Positions 35,453 through 49,600 of a stretch of DNA of 64,000 bases are shown here, one piece after another (the first letter of the stretch is position 1; each line of letters begins with the position of its first letter). The position numbers and the translations under genes were made by a program. The DNA is taken from the NCBI RefSeq assembly GCF_014839805.1, contig NC_051137.1:8607170-8671169 (forward strand), given 5' to 3'. The notes beneath the pieces are model-generated. The model was not told the origin of the DNA, did not search any database, and worked only from the letters and a program-made list of their open reading frames with translations. Source of the DNA: Manduca sexta (taxonomy: Eukaryota > Arthropoda > Insecta > Lepidoptera > Sphingidae).

Positions 35453-38400
35453 ATTTTAATTAATATATGTCTTTTTTTTGTCGTTTGGTTGAATTTATAT
35501 GGGTATTATTTTTTCAGTTATTTAACTATTTTAATAAATGTGACGCAGATAAATAATTATGTAATTTATAACTTGTGAGAATGTTGTATGTGAAGTTATA
35601 GAAAATATAGCTTAATGCTCGGAATATTGATATCAGACCCGATAAACCTAATGTTTATATATTATTAAAACAATGCTAATGAAATCTTAATTACTCCACA
35701 GTTCCACATTTGAATTTTAAAATTTTAAACTATGCAGAATATTTAGATCCGTGTTAACGAATACATAATAGATATCAATTCTTTTTATTTTTAGTAAATC
35801 AATAAAATAATTTTATTTTAATAATGCCCATGAGGATCATTAAAGTCACACTCTACTAAAAATACGTAACAATATACGATATGGTCGCGGCGGGGATCCG
35901 AAAATCTTCAAGGTTCTATAGATATCTAAAATTTGGACATGCACGATTTGGCTGAACAGATTCAAAAGTAATTTAATTTTAACTGTTATAAAAAAGATGT
36001 ACGTGGAGGCTTACAGGGTGTCTCGGATATTTTCTGAATAGGATAGTAATTTAATTAAACTTTTGACAGTCGAAATGAGAAATTTAAAAGCAACGATTTG
36101 AAGAAAACATTTTATCTGTGCTCTCCATAATAGTTGAGTTCGAAGTCAAGCAATAGTGGCACTTTATCTATAATAAAACACAATTTACAAATAGAAATAA
36201 AACTATTTTACTTTAATTTAATCGCGGTTTTTGATATTATAATTTTCCCCCAACGTTTTGAAGACTGCAGCCTTCGTAGTCACGGAGCGGACTATCAAAA
36301 AATCAAATATATATTAAAAAACCGCGATAAAATCCGTAAAATAGTATTATTTTAATGTCTAACATTCCCGTAAATAATAAAAAACGACAGCCGATATACC
36401 TACCAAAAGTAATATATTTTGCAATTAGAATAATCGATATAACGATATATATAACGACCATGTAAGTTATTACATTGTATAATAATTCATATTAGTTGAA
36501 GCTGTGCAAGTATAAGTAGTTAATAATAAAAATAAATTAATTAATTAACTGTTAAATACGCTAGACAAAAGTAATTTTAACTGATTAAGGTAATGCTATT
36601 TACTTAAATATGTTTACCAAGTCTTAACTTATTTTAAAGGCACGTTATGGAATATATAGGCAGTGAATAATTATTTACCTACCTTTGAAAAAATATATAA
36701 AAGATCACACGCACTGTATTGCAAAGCAAGTCCAAATATTTCAACGTAAATACAAAATAATGAAAAAATAAGACATATGATCAAAAAACATGATTACGAA
36801 GCGACGCGCAAACGAGCAATATCGCAGACATATGTGTATCCCTAATATCTACTACGACGTGCACAGTGGTGTTATTTAATGCACGATTCAAGACAAAATA
36901 AAAATAATATCCAATATTTACTATGGCTGCGGAGGGAGCGCACGATTTGTCGGCACGTTATAGACTGAATATAAATCTATGCTACGGAACTTGAAAACTA
37001 AATTATCATAATTGAATATTTGATCATAAAGTTCAGTTATCATAATGTCATTATTTACCAATCATTTATTAAGTTGTTTATTTTGTTACAATCAAAGGTC
37101 ACTTACGTAGAAATAGATATAATAGAGTATTTTTACTTTAGTTAATAAGTATTACTATTTTTATTGTTGTATATTATACTTACATGGTAAAATATGGGAG
37201 AAATCATGAATAGTTTTTGGGTCTCATTAACCGTACAACTCACAGAAGCAAAGTTGCCACTTTGTGGGATTACTCTGAGATAGTGCACTAGCCCATTTAT
37301 TTTATAGAGAGAACTGGCTAGTGGCTACACTAAAACTCTATTATATTTACTATTTAATGTAAATTTATCTGAATTATTTCTTTCATATTTAAACTGTAAG
37401 CGATGAAAAATGTTTCTCTACATCATTTATTTAAAATTACTCAACACCTATTCATTTTTGTTAATGTTTTGGTTTTCAGTAATTAAATGAAAAAATATAT
37501 AAGTATATTAAAAAAATGTAACCGCTACTGACGCGTTATAGCACACTAGCTGACTAGACGTGTTCTGATTGGCTTACGAGCGGCATTACGAGACACAAGA
37601 TTGATATAAATAGAGTTATCAACATGGAGAATTATACTCGCGACTCGCGAGCGCCATCACCTACCAAAATACAATTAACGATCATTGTAGTGTAGTAAAT
37701 AAAATATCTCAGCATTTTTATACAAAACTGGACCCGCAAATAAAAATAAACCGATGTCATTGACATCCAACGTGAATTTTAAACGTACTTTGATTGTTTC
37801 TAGAAATCAGCTCAATATTATTGAGTGGACTTCTTTTAGCAAATATATTATTATTAGAGGAGTTCATTATACTTCTCGATAGTTTTAAACAAGTATCTAT
37901 CTCTAAAAGTGCTTTACAATTAAATATTTTTATCGATCTAAATACAATTTTTAGATATAAACAAAGTCTACATAAGACACTTTCGTAACAGTTTTTACCT
38001 TACCGTGGCATAATAAAACGAACCAAACTCCAGGCAACATTCTAAGTACAAACGTGACAATAAAAATAATGCGTATTTATCTGACGATAAAGATAGGGAA
38101 CATTATGTAGATGTCTGCAACGGGTAGTGACCCATTATCTGTCATTCACCTTGAGCGGCCACGCCGTACCTACATACAATAATTTGAAATACACACTCCG
38201 GATTGTCTCCTTGTAATATAAATTCGTTGGCATACTTTCAACAATCGATACTGTTTTGTCAATGCAATATTCGAGAAGAAAATTAACCTAAATTGTATTA
38301 CACCCGACAGTTACACTGGGACTAGACTTGAAATGGAAAAACTATTATTTAAAAAATATATTATTATTAGAATCCACGTCTTTTTAACCTGGCTTGAAAT

Positions 38401-41400
38401 TCTAACCTCATTAAAAATGTGTTATACTTTTAACTGTAAGTCGATGCAGCTCTTGCGAAAACGAGTACCTACTTTAGGAAATAATTTCATAAAAAATTTA
38501 TGTGATATTTCCGTATAATATACGAAACAAAACTGTATGAGTATTACTAACTAGAATTAAACATCAATAGGCTCTACATGAACACTGACAAAATTGATAT
38601 TATATCTTTAGATTATATGTATAATTATATTATAAAGTTGTTAGTATTGAAATATTTACAAATCGATTATTTTCTACTTTAAAATTGACGTAAAGATCGC
38701 AATACACCAGGAAACTGAGATATAAAGTTGAATGGCACCGGCACGTCATCAGGGAAGGTAAAATATCCATTAACACCAGCCCTTTACTATATAATATTTA
38801 AATAATATACCTAAGGCTTTGGTCCACCATGCTTATATGGATTTTAGTATTCAGATACAGTTAAAAGTCTACTGAAAAGCGAGGATGCTTAATAAAGGAT
38901 GTTCCTTCACACCTCAGCAGGCGGGTGGTAATTAACAATGAATACGTTACTTCGAAAAGCCAGAGATGCGTACACAGGGGGTGACATCTAACCCACGTGC
39001 CCTATATTGGCAACCCGTCCCGCTCCCCGCTGTATAGGCTATCGAAGTGGTTTTATATAAAAAAGGTAAGTTATAGTTTACACTCTTTATAATGCTAAGT
39101 AGCTACATATTTTTTTTTTCGTGGAAATAGATACGGGCCCTAGCGAGTAATAAAAAAAAATAATCTATCGAGCGACAATGAACTCAGACAGACGACATTA
39201 TTATTGAATTACTGTTATATTTACAGCAAAATTATTATACCTAACATTTATAATAAATAAGATGATATTACCTACCACTCGTACTTTACACCTACGGGAC
39301 GATATATGAGAAATAACTTTCATGACGTAATAAGGTGAATTGCATTGTTTATTGCCAGTCTGTAATATTATAAAATTCTGTTTGAACGATAGGCATATAC
39401 GTATTATAACAATCTAAACACATATCAACATTATAGTCGTGGTTAACTTATAATAGCACAAACGCCCCATTATTTCAGAAGCTGTCAATTCATGAAATAC
39501 TCATCTGTAGGTCACTACCTAACTCTTTGGGGATATGTTATAAAAAAAGCATAAGTAATAAGTGCTTATTAATAACTATGTATATCTACGCAATCGACTT
39601 AAAATGGATTTTTCGTTACTTTCATTACTACTTTACGTTAATAAGATGTATGACGTTTACGAAATACCTACTTTTGATTACCCTTTTGATTATCTCATTT
39701 ACAAGTTTGTTGATGAAATATTAAAAACCAATTTTTACCTACACAGTAGACTAAATAATTGTAACACTAATGAGACATAACAACGATTATACGATAACGA
39801 ATAATGACCATCTTTCATTCCACACCAAATTGACTACAATAATATACAACAAATATTCAAATATTCCTCTTGCCAAATCACAATAGCCGTCTCATACAAG
39901 TCAATTATGTCTATCTGCCGCCTGGTTAGTTATCTGAAGTCAGTGATACAATATGAACACACCACGGGTGGAGCAAGTTAGCTCCAGTTCGGCCAAAACT
40001 ATGAAACACGATTATATCGTAGTAAAATTGGATTAAAATACAAATTAGCTATCTACAGTCGGGAGAAAGTACATAACCGGTTAAATAATAGGAACTCGTA
40101 TGCAATTTATTTGAATTTTCTTGTTGATTTATGTTAACAGAGTAATTAATAAGGAGGTAACGATAGTCAATAGCATCGGTCAATAGCCAAGCAAAATATG
40201 GTCTCTGATTGGGACCGACTAATTAATTTAATCCAATTTTATCCCAAGAAGACACAAGATTGCGCCTTTACCGCTGAAATGAATTCCTTTATTCTATTTT
40301 CTTGATTCGATTTTGTTAGTACCAAAGATTGGGATTTTTGGCGTCAATATAATAAGATTAAACGTTCAGTTAGACAACGATCTGGAATATAAAACAAAAA
40401 TTTTTTCATAGCCGAAGGTACTTACTATAAAAATATTAAGTGAAGACAAGATTATAATATTATGCTGAAACCATAAATTTAGTCTAACATACAACTACAC
40501 GAGAATTACCAATATGTCTTATAGAAATAAAGCAAAAAATAATCGGTATCATATATTTAAGTCTAGTAGGTAATAAGATTTTTTTAAATATTTACCCATA
40601 TGTTAACAAAACTTGCCTAATAAAATATTTCTTAATAGGAAAGTAAGCACCAATATGTAATGTATGGCGCCGTAACACAGAGTAGGTGAGTAAATTTATT
40701 TTTTCCACGGTGATTGAAAGTTATGTAGGTATCTAGCAATTCCCAAAGCACTGCGCTCGCTGCAGCCGGTGCCCGCTGCCACTGATATTACTACTCGCTG
40801 TATCCGACATTTCAGTTTCTGTTTTAATGTATGTATGTTGTGCTTAAACAAATAAATACAATCTCTATTCTCTATCAGTTTGTTGAGATTGTATTTATTT
40901 AACTCAATTGAGTTGACGTGCTGAATAATTGTTTTAAAATTCCATTAAATGTGGTAATTAGTAATAGATTACAATAAGGTTGGGGAAGCGATGAGAAATT
41001 TCAACAAATCTCTTTGTGTTGGAAAGAACTAAGTACGACCAAACATCATAAGTCTTTCTTAATGGCATATTATGGTTACATAAATTAACCGACGCGCTAT
41101 TAGTTCTCCAGCGCGTGATATGTGAATATATCAGAAATTAAGCAAACTTTACATGAACAGAAATTACAACAATTTACATTAACATATTTACCATGTGGGT
41201 GATATGATTATAAAACATTATAGATAACTTCGAGCAATCCCTTCTTTGTTTTTGTTTCTTTTAAAATAATTAAAGCAAATACGCCAAATCATCGTCGTTT
41301 GTTACCGTATACTTACCATTAAAAAGTAATCGTACTTTATAACATGTTAAATTATATTACAATATCGCAGATTTTATTTTATGTGTAGGAAATTAGAGAC

Positions 41401-43016
41401 AAAAATATATTATATTATGAGGTCCCTAGCGAGATTGATAAGATTTGTAACTGTCTGCGACACGTACCTAGGTAATATTACGCGGAATAAACATTTTTGT
41501 GAATCTTTGAAGTTATTGGATTTCTGCTAATGGGATACCGCGATGGGCGTAACCCTGTATTGCATACGGAATGATTCTTGTGAGGAAAGAAAAAAGACGG
41601 TTTCGTAGTATAAGAGAAAAGGAGAAATGTCATTAATCTCTAATCTCCAATGTGTGGATTGCTTCTAAGGATATACGCAATTCATTTTGCAGCTCGATTT
41701 GCTACTAATGTTTCTCAGATATTAACGCGCAAATGGCAAATAGGCGGAGAACAGTATCTGCCCAGGAGTAGAGCAATCACATTAGCCGACGCAATGAGCT
41801 GTGCAGCCAGATACTAAGCGATACATATATCTGCTTTAATAATACATATATTATTATACAAAGACTATATATTTGTAATCTGATTCTTTTACGGTATGAA
41901 TTGTTGCCACAAAATCTCGTGGCGAGTGTAATTAAGTTGGTTACTCATCGGTCAGGTACGTAGGGTCGACTTTGCATCGTACTGTTGGACCACTAGTCAA
42001 GCACATCCAGCGCCCTATATTAACGTGACATGATATACGACGTGCAGTAATTGTGAAGCCATTCCCACCCATTGCGAATTACTAGGAATATCTTTACTGA
42101 ACACTTACTGGTCGATTATCATGAAAATAGTGGGTATCAATAAAACATGAATGTTATATATTACGTATTCATAATTCAATTATTAGCATATTTTCAGATA
42201 AACGACACTGCATCGGATATTTAGGTATTTGTAATGCATATTTAATTTGTAAACACTTTATAGAGTGAATAAGTGCAGAATAGTTACATTTCATTAGATT
42301 TATAAATATGTACATGCCGAGGCGAGTAGATGAATAAAACGTAAGTACCTACCTATATATTCAAATGGAATTCATATTTATCCAGTGTAGATTTATGGGT
42401 GGTATCACAAATTTCGAGTAAATTTTAATCGTAAGTTATCGTATTAAACAGATAATGTACGTAGATAATGCTCATATTCTTACCATTTATTTGGGAGCAA
42501 TGTTTAGTATCTGAGTTTTGTATTTGATATGTGGCGACTGGCGATTAGTATTTATTCAGAAGCTGTACATAACAGAATCTTAGTCTTGTAATAAGATGTT
42601 GTCCCTTATTATGAAGAATATATGAAAACGTTACAATATGGGTACAATTTGTGATTTACCGTGCATAATGTAACCCACACGAATATGAATATTCCGTGAA
42701 GTAGATGCTCTTTCATTTAAATATTTATTTATAAAACCATAAATTGACACAGAAAAGATTACGTATTTCTTGCTGAAATCTTGACTTACGTAGATATAAA
42801 GCAAGATATGTAGGTAACTTAGTTAACATTTTAGTTGTGGCATAAATTACGAGGAACTGTAAGATAAATGTCTAGGTAAATTAAACTATAAATACCTGAT
42901 AATTAACAACAAACAAATCAAATAATACAAACAACAAGATATGAAGTAATTTTGTATAAGTACAAATTATATTATTCGTCGTTAATTAATAACAAACTAA
43001 ATACACTGAGATTGGT

Positions 43017-44848
43017 TTATCTATACGTAATTCCTCCGGAACTAACGGCAGATCCGAAATAGGCATCAGTCGATACAAAAGCATCTAACGGGATTGCGTT
43101 ACTTTGTAATGTTATATATAGCAAAACATTACTGGGGTCAACGGGCATTGGAATTAACTGATTTGCTACATTATAGCTATGCACTAAACCATTTTGTGCT
43201 GGCAAAGTTGCAATCCTGGACGAAATTTAGGAAAAATCTGAAATAAACTAAAATACTAGCATGCCAACTGAATTTTCCTTTTAAAAATATCACGATCCCC
43301 TAGACGCCACGGTCCACTAGATAATTTACGAGCAGCGCATATAAGTTGGAGGTACGTCAAGAGCATTATTTTCATAAGTTAGAAACATGTCAACTAGCTG
43401 AGATGTGGTGTAGGCGGTAGGGAACATCGTTAGGGATCAGTACAATGGATAGGATACTTTTTTGATATTTTCAAAGTGAAATATTTATATTTAATTGGCA
43501 AGAACCTTTAAATTTCTGGGAAAGAAGACCATTATGTCACTTTGCAGCCATGAGCCGATTGTACTTCTTATAAACATATTTTTTTTTATTACTGTTTCTA
43601 CATGTGCATTAAGAGGTCAGAGTCAGGTCATTTTTCTATTCTTTAATGTCTTAGACGCAAGACTCTAAGCACCATTTGTTTAGTAGTCAACTCCCAACAG
43701 AATTACACATTACAAAAAGTTATAAAGCTGTTGTGTTGTAAAGTTAACCGTCTCTGTATATGAAAATTCGGTAAGAATCGGATCATCTGTTTTAATTAAT
43801 AGATTTAAGAAACAGACAGAATATAAAAAAGAACAAATTAAAGTAACAATTTCGCGCACTGAGTTCACGGTCTACAAGTGTTTCCTTTATAATATGGAAT
43901 TCTTAGCTATGAAATCTTATACAACTATATCTTTATCCGATTTATTTTATTCGCTTATGATTTTTTTTTCATATATAACTTACATTTATGGGTAATTGAA
44001 ATTATTATACAATATTATGAGCGTAAAAATAGTAGGTACCTACTTACACACTTTGGTATTGCCTAAAAAATTTAAATATCATAATTTGGTACAAACGTAA
44101 CCATAATACAATGTCAGGTCTGTGCAAAACGATTCTGTGACCAAAGTAGTAGTATTTAAACACACGTATTGCATAAGTAACAACAGTAAAATTNNNNNNN
44201 NNNNNNNNNNNNNNNNNNNNNNNNNNNNNNNNNNNNNNNNNNNNNNNNNNNNNNNNNNNNNNNNNNNNNNNNNNNNNNNNNNNNNNNNNNNNNNNNNNNN
44301 NNNNNNNNNNNNNNNNNNNNNNNNNNNNNNNNNNNNNNNNNNNNNNNNNNNNNNNNNNNNNNNNNNNNNNNNNNNNNNNNNNNNNNNNNNNNNNNNNNNN
44401 NNNNNNNNNNNNNNNNNNNNNNNNNNNNNNNNNNNNNNNNNNNNNNNNNNNNNNNNNNNNNNNNNNNNNNNNNNNNNNNNNNNNNNNNNNNNNNNNNNNN
44501 NNNNNNNNNNNNNNNNNNNNNNNNNNNNNNNNNNNNNNNNNNNNNNNNNNNNNNNNNNNNNNNNNNNNNNNNNNNNNNNNNNNNNNNNNNNNNNNNNNNN
44601 NNNNNNNNNNNNNNNNNNNNNNNNNNNNNNNNNNNNNNNNNNNNNNNNNNNNNNNNNNNNNNNNNNNNNNNNNNNNNNNNNNNNNNNNNNNNNACGGTAA
44701 TGAGTGAAGTCTTCACAATGCAAAAGCTGCACTGTCTAGGAGATAATTTAAATAACGTAGACATGACGGGCATGTTGGGGTCGTAACTCGAATACCTTCC
44801 TACAATCGTTAATGCTAATAGAAAACCAAAAAATAACAGTAATGACAT
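43017..44848 (-). CDS. Candidate two-exon small secreted protein
   Basis: Exon 1 (44848-44796) encodes MSLLLFFGFLLALTIVG, a textbook signal peptide, and ends in phase 2 at a GTATTC donor. Exon 2 (43215-43017) follows an acceptor TTCGTCCAG and completes the split codon (AG plus G = Arg). It then runs without a stop to TAA, giving 83 residues in all. The mature part, about 65 residues from IATLPAQN, has no cysteines. It is rich in Ser, Asn, Leu and Ala (SYNVANQLIPMPVDPSNVLL; STDAYFGSAVSSGGITYR). I recognise no family. A TATA-like TATAATAAT lies about 60 bases upstream (44915-44907). The intron contains a 500-N gap, so another exon could be hidden there. Confidence 0.5.
44194..44693. other. Assembly gap of exactly 500 N
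   Basis: A run of 500 N is a placeholder-length gap of unknown true size. Open frames running through it are artefacts. It lies in the intron of the candidate secreted-protein gene. Confidence 0.98.
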
Positions 44849-46297
44849 ATCGAATTAATAAATCTATTGCTAGGATATGTGATTCGAATACCTAACGGTA
44901 GCATCAATTATTATAGACAGCCATCCTGGCTACAAATTCAGAACACTAGTTGTAGGTACTATATACGGATCTTATAGTCTACAAAGGAGATAACACACAA
45001 CCATCTCGAACTAATCGGGAGAATTTACAGGAATAGCAAATCAATACGTATGGTGTCGGATCGATTGTAGTACAAAGCTTTTCCTAGCGTACTCCAAATT
45101 GGTTTATTTAGTGTATTTCTTGTTAAAATCGGCTAATATGTGTTTATAATAGTAAATTCTTTTTTAGGGTGCCCATTTTAAAATTATTTGATTATCTAAC
45201 AGCATAACTAAATACGAAGGAGAAAGATGTTATTCTAGCGTTCACCTCACGGTCCAAGGCATCTACAATTCTTATTTTACAAATATTTTGATTGCGAAAG
45301 TTTGTGAAAAATGTTTGGGTGTTTGTAAGTTTGTTGGAAGTAAACGCTGAAACAATTGAACGGATTTCGATGTAATTTGTTCTTGTGTAAACCATGTCCC
45401 GGTTGAACACCGGTTGACCATAACCACCATATCCCGGTTTTTATCGAATTGTTAAACTCATATTTTTAGCTGAGTTTTGTCCGCTTAACTTTATACCAAA
45501 TGAAAATTGATAACCTTGTTTTGGTGCCTTGTTTCTGTTTTTTTATTCTTAATCTTTGCTAGAGTCATTTATATTGCTACATGTTGTACTTATCTATACT
45601 GTTTTGTTACATTAAGTTGCTATTTATTTTCCACTTTCCTTATCCAAGTATCGATGTAAACGTCAGTAAATCAAAATAAAAAAAAACACACACACATAAT
45701 TATAATTATTTTATCTCGGTAAATTGCTTTCATAGGAAAAAAAATGATTTATTAATCTGATTTAAAATATATAGCACTGGCGATATATGGTATATTGGGT
45801 ATTTATATATCTGTCTGCAAAATTTAGTGAATATGTATATTTAGTGATAATAAGTAGGTACCTACCCAAGAACCACAAACAAATGTACTTACATGCCATT
45901 TTTGCTCTATGATATAAAATTGCCTGCTAAGTTATAATGTATCACACTAAAAAATATATACCTGATGTAGCTAGTGGAAGGTCTTTCTTGTCTCGTGTAA
46001 GTACAACTGCGATTTATAATATATTTCTATCGCCGAGCAGCATTGTGCATCACTATAGTGTTCCGGTTGCTGAAACATTACAGTTTATTTAATTGCTGGA
46101 CATTATGACACTTAACATCTAATGTCTCAAGGTCAACACCGTAGTTATGTGTCACGCAGTGCTTCGTTTATTTGCAGTTAGGGAGGTGTTGCACTATGGG
46201 TTGGCGTGGAGCTTATCGGAACGCGAACGGGTTGCTCGGCTCATCATTGAGTTATCATAAAAATATAAAAAAATATCACATGAATAACCATCATTTT

Positions 46298-46650
46298 TAG
46301 GGTTCCGTGCCTTCAAAGGAACCCTTATAGGAACACTGTTGTCCATCTGTTTGTCAATGCCTTTTTCTCAGGAACACGTAGAGGTTTCCAGTTAGAATTT
46401 ATATCAAATACCCGGGTCTACGGTCCCTTTGAGCTGTGAAGAAATCAAACTTGTAAGTCAATGTCAAAAGATATGGACGTTTATGTAGCATATTTTGCGA
46501 TTTCACGAGGGAATCAAAATCTACATGGTACAAACATCCCGTTGACCTAAAATCATGAAATTTGGCAAGAAGCAACAGCGTACAACATATGGAAAGGAAC
46601 AAATTTGAAAACCGCAAATATGTACGAAATCCTCGATGCGCGAGTCCATC
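46298..46650 (+). repeat. Dispersed lepidopteran repeat beginning AGGGTTCCGT
   Basis: It opens AGGGTTCCGTGCCTTCAAAG with GGAACCCTTATAGGAACAC, then TTTCTCAGGAACACGTAGAG, GGTCTACGGTCCCTTTGAGC and AAATTTGGCAAGAAGCAAC. I recognise this order of phrases from abundant interspersed repeats of moths and butterflies. It carries no open frame of note and its mobility class is not clear from this copy. Confidence 0.6.
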
Positions 46651-49600
46651 TCCTAGACCAATATATCCTAAACCACGTAAACATATTAATCACTAATCAG
46701 AAGATTTGACCAAACTTATAGTGCTCTTGTTCTAACCAAAAATTAAAATCCTTTGCTTTTAAATGTATTATTTTCTACAATAACGCCTATACCTACTTTA
46801 TATTGATTTGTGATTATGTTATAATTAAGCGAAGTATATTTACTTGGAAAATTTATCTTACAGCACTCTGTTTAATTAAAATTTAAGCAGATACTCTTCC
46901 ACTCCGTCAGAGGTGGTTTTATTATTATTACACTAATGAAAGCTCCGCGTCGCTCTTCCCTTGCGATATATGTGTGATATATTAAAATTCTATAAAAACC
47001 TATGATTTAATTATCATATTAATTAAAAAAGACAAACCGTAGCCTATTTTGAGAACGAAAAACCTAATATATTTAAACAAAATTTAGATGCATTACATGT
47101 ACTGTGTTTAATAAATAGAAATTATTTTGAACTGATACTTTTTGATCAAGCTAAAACACATAAGCGGACTTGAAAATAGATTCGTCGTTATAGTAGTTTT
47201 GAATTTGTAGGTGTAAGATTATAATCAGAGTTTACAGTATGTTGTAATATTTATATTCCAATAATAACCATGATTATGCAACTAAGCCTATCTACTGTAT
47301 ATATGTATTACTATTTTAAACTACATTTTTACTCATAATATAGATATTTTTAGTGTAATAATTAACCATTTTTTCAATTCCTAATCATACAGGGATCTAT
47401 TTATTTCTATTTTGTTACTTAAGTATAAATTTATATGTTTATGGTCTCTGAATACAATGATTAATTTTGCCTTAAAAAGAGAAAATCGACAAATGCAAGT
47501 ATATTATGCCATATAAAATACATAATATCAAAACGCTTCACTAAATGCGGACCAACTGACAAAAAGAAAATAAATAAGTGAGTATGAACTCGGGGATCTC
47601 CATTCAATAAGATGTCGTTGGCGAATGCCCGAGGCTGCCCATATCCACAAAAACAAATTTATTTTTGTCCGTAGCATACTAGACGTCAACAAATAAGGTT
47701 ATTTTTCAATAGAGGCTATTTTACTCACTTTTACAGATGTTGCCGAAGTTAACCAACTGCATATAAACTTTTGGAAAACGTATACTATTGTAATATATTA
47801 CGATCGATTCTGTCACCTTCTTGGCTTACCTTGCATTATGAAGTTTTTAAATATAAGGTATATTCTGTCCAGTTTCATAAAATTTCTTATAGACTTATTA
47901 TTTACATTACCTAATCCGTTGATTAAGAAAAAATATTTTCTTTTTTATTATTTTCATTGCAATTTTACAAGTAAGTTTTTTGATATTTCTGGGATAAAAG
48001 GAGCCGAGTTCGTGTGGTATAAATATAATATGTCCTTAATTATATATCACCTACCCATAGAGCTCAAAGTCACCTTATATCTTCATTCAGTTTGAAGACG
48101 ACTTTATAATAAACCAGTACAATTATCCAGTCGGTCTCAAAGCATGTTGTAGACGTAGAATACACCCAATTATTTAAATGTTATAGTCACAAAAATTTTC
48201 TCGAACGATCTAGCTCCACCCGACCTGCGACACATTCAGCGTTCATCTATCTCTCCCTGTCCAGAAGATATATATATCAGCTGTGTCCGGTGATATTCCG
48301 GAGATGAAACGTTTGCCACTCTCAGTCTTGGCTATCTATACTGCAACGATCTGAATACAGAGTAGCTTCTGTGTATATAATTGGAGTATATAACTGGAGC
48401 GGCAAAATGATATCCAATTTTACATCCTCGGTTATTACGCGTAGTCTGAAAATGAAGTTTAACTATAATTATTTTTTTATGTAACCATTGCAACATTCAC
48501 TCAAAATATAAATATATATCCTATAGCCTAAATGTAAATGGTCCGGTTACTTGTGGCAAGAATTCAGATGTCTAGATCCAACAATCGCGAACAAGAAATC
48601 AAGCCGCTGTAACTTGCGAAAACAAAGCGACAAATAATTATATTTCTAGGACTGCAAAGTAACGCCTGGAGAGTATTCACGATAATCCACAGGTATGTAA
48701 TAAGTTAATTTTAAGAATTCAATCTCAGGCATAAATAAGCTCGATACTAAAACAATTTTTTGATAAAAATATTTAAAAATGTTTAATAATTACCAAACCG
48801 ACAATAATACCAATGCTTACACTGCAACATCGGCTGATAAAATATGACCAAATTTATAATATTGGTTCATTGATTTTAACTGATGGGCATAAAATAGGTA
48901 GGTTTTTGCCGTCCATTAATTTAAGCTGCAGTCTAGCCCATAACGATAATACCAGGGATTTTATTTAAAAATAATTTACATTCACCACTTTGTAATGAAT
49001 TAAATCATCTAGATGACTAACTGTTAATTTTTCATACAACTAATTTAATAAAACATATAAATCATTAAATTATATTATAAATCTTAAATTAATATAAATA
49101 CTATTCCTATATAAATATGTAATAAGAAGTTTACAATCGATATTTTTACGTAAAAGTTAAATTGTTATCTAAATGAACCCGTTCGTAATTTCAATAATTC
49201 CGAAATAATAATGCTCTTAACAATACCCAACCTCACCTGGATAAACATTTTCATTACCCTGTTTGCAATATATATGTTTAATACAATGTTATTAAGCGTC
49301 AACCCAACGACTTTATACATTGGCTAATAACGATCACTCTTACCCTACATAAAACCGTTGGAAGGTTACGCTAAATCCTCCTGCAAGTCCGACAAAATAT
49401 GAGTCCAGCCTGATAACAGACTTCCCCCAGCACGTCTTTCCATTTACAATATTCGGGGGAATTCCTATTAGTGAAGGTTGTTTTCTCTCTGACAGAACCA
49501 TAAAAAGTTCTCTGTTAAATGAATGTTTTCTCGACCTTCGAAAACAAAATGTTCAACTTACAATGTTTGAAAAGACTATAAAAACAAACGTACCGTTTAT

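Larger units (their letters stand above)
31640..43016. other. Gene-free stretch with repeats
   Basis: It starts with the upstream region of the methyltransferase gene. It holds a Helitron-like copy (33.06-33.56 kb), SINE pieces (33.7 and 35.2 kb), an RTE tail (35.38-35.45 kb) and an imperfect inverted repeat at 34252-34306. All open frames are short or span repeats. The longest, 150 codons at 34898-35350, includes the SINE and has no family resemblance. Confidence 0.55.

Noticed and set aside
44079..44848. Open frames of 192-230 codons across 44.1-44.8 kb
   Set aside because: They run through the 500 N placeholder; only the signal-peptide start at 44848 has support, and it ends at a splice donor.
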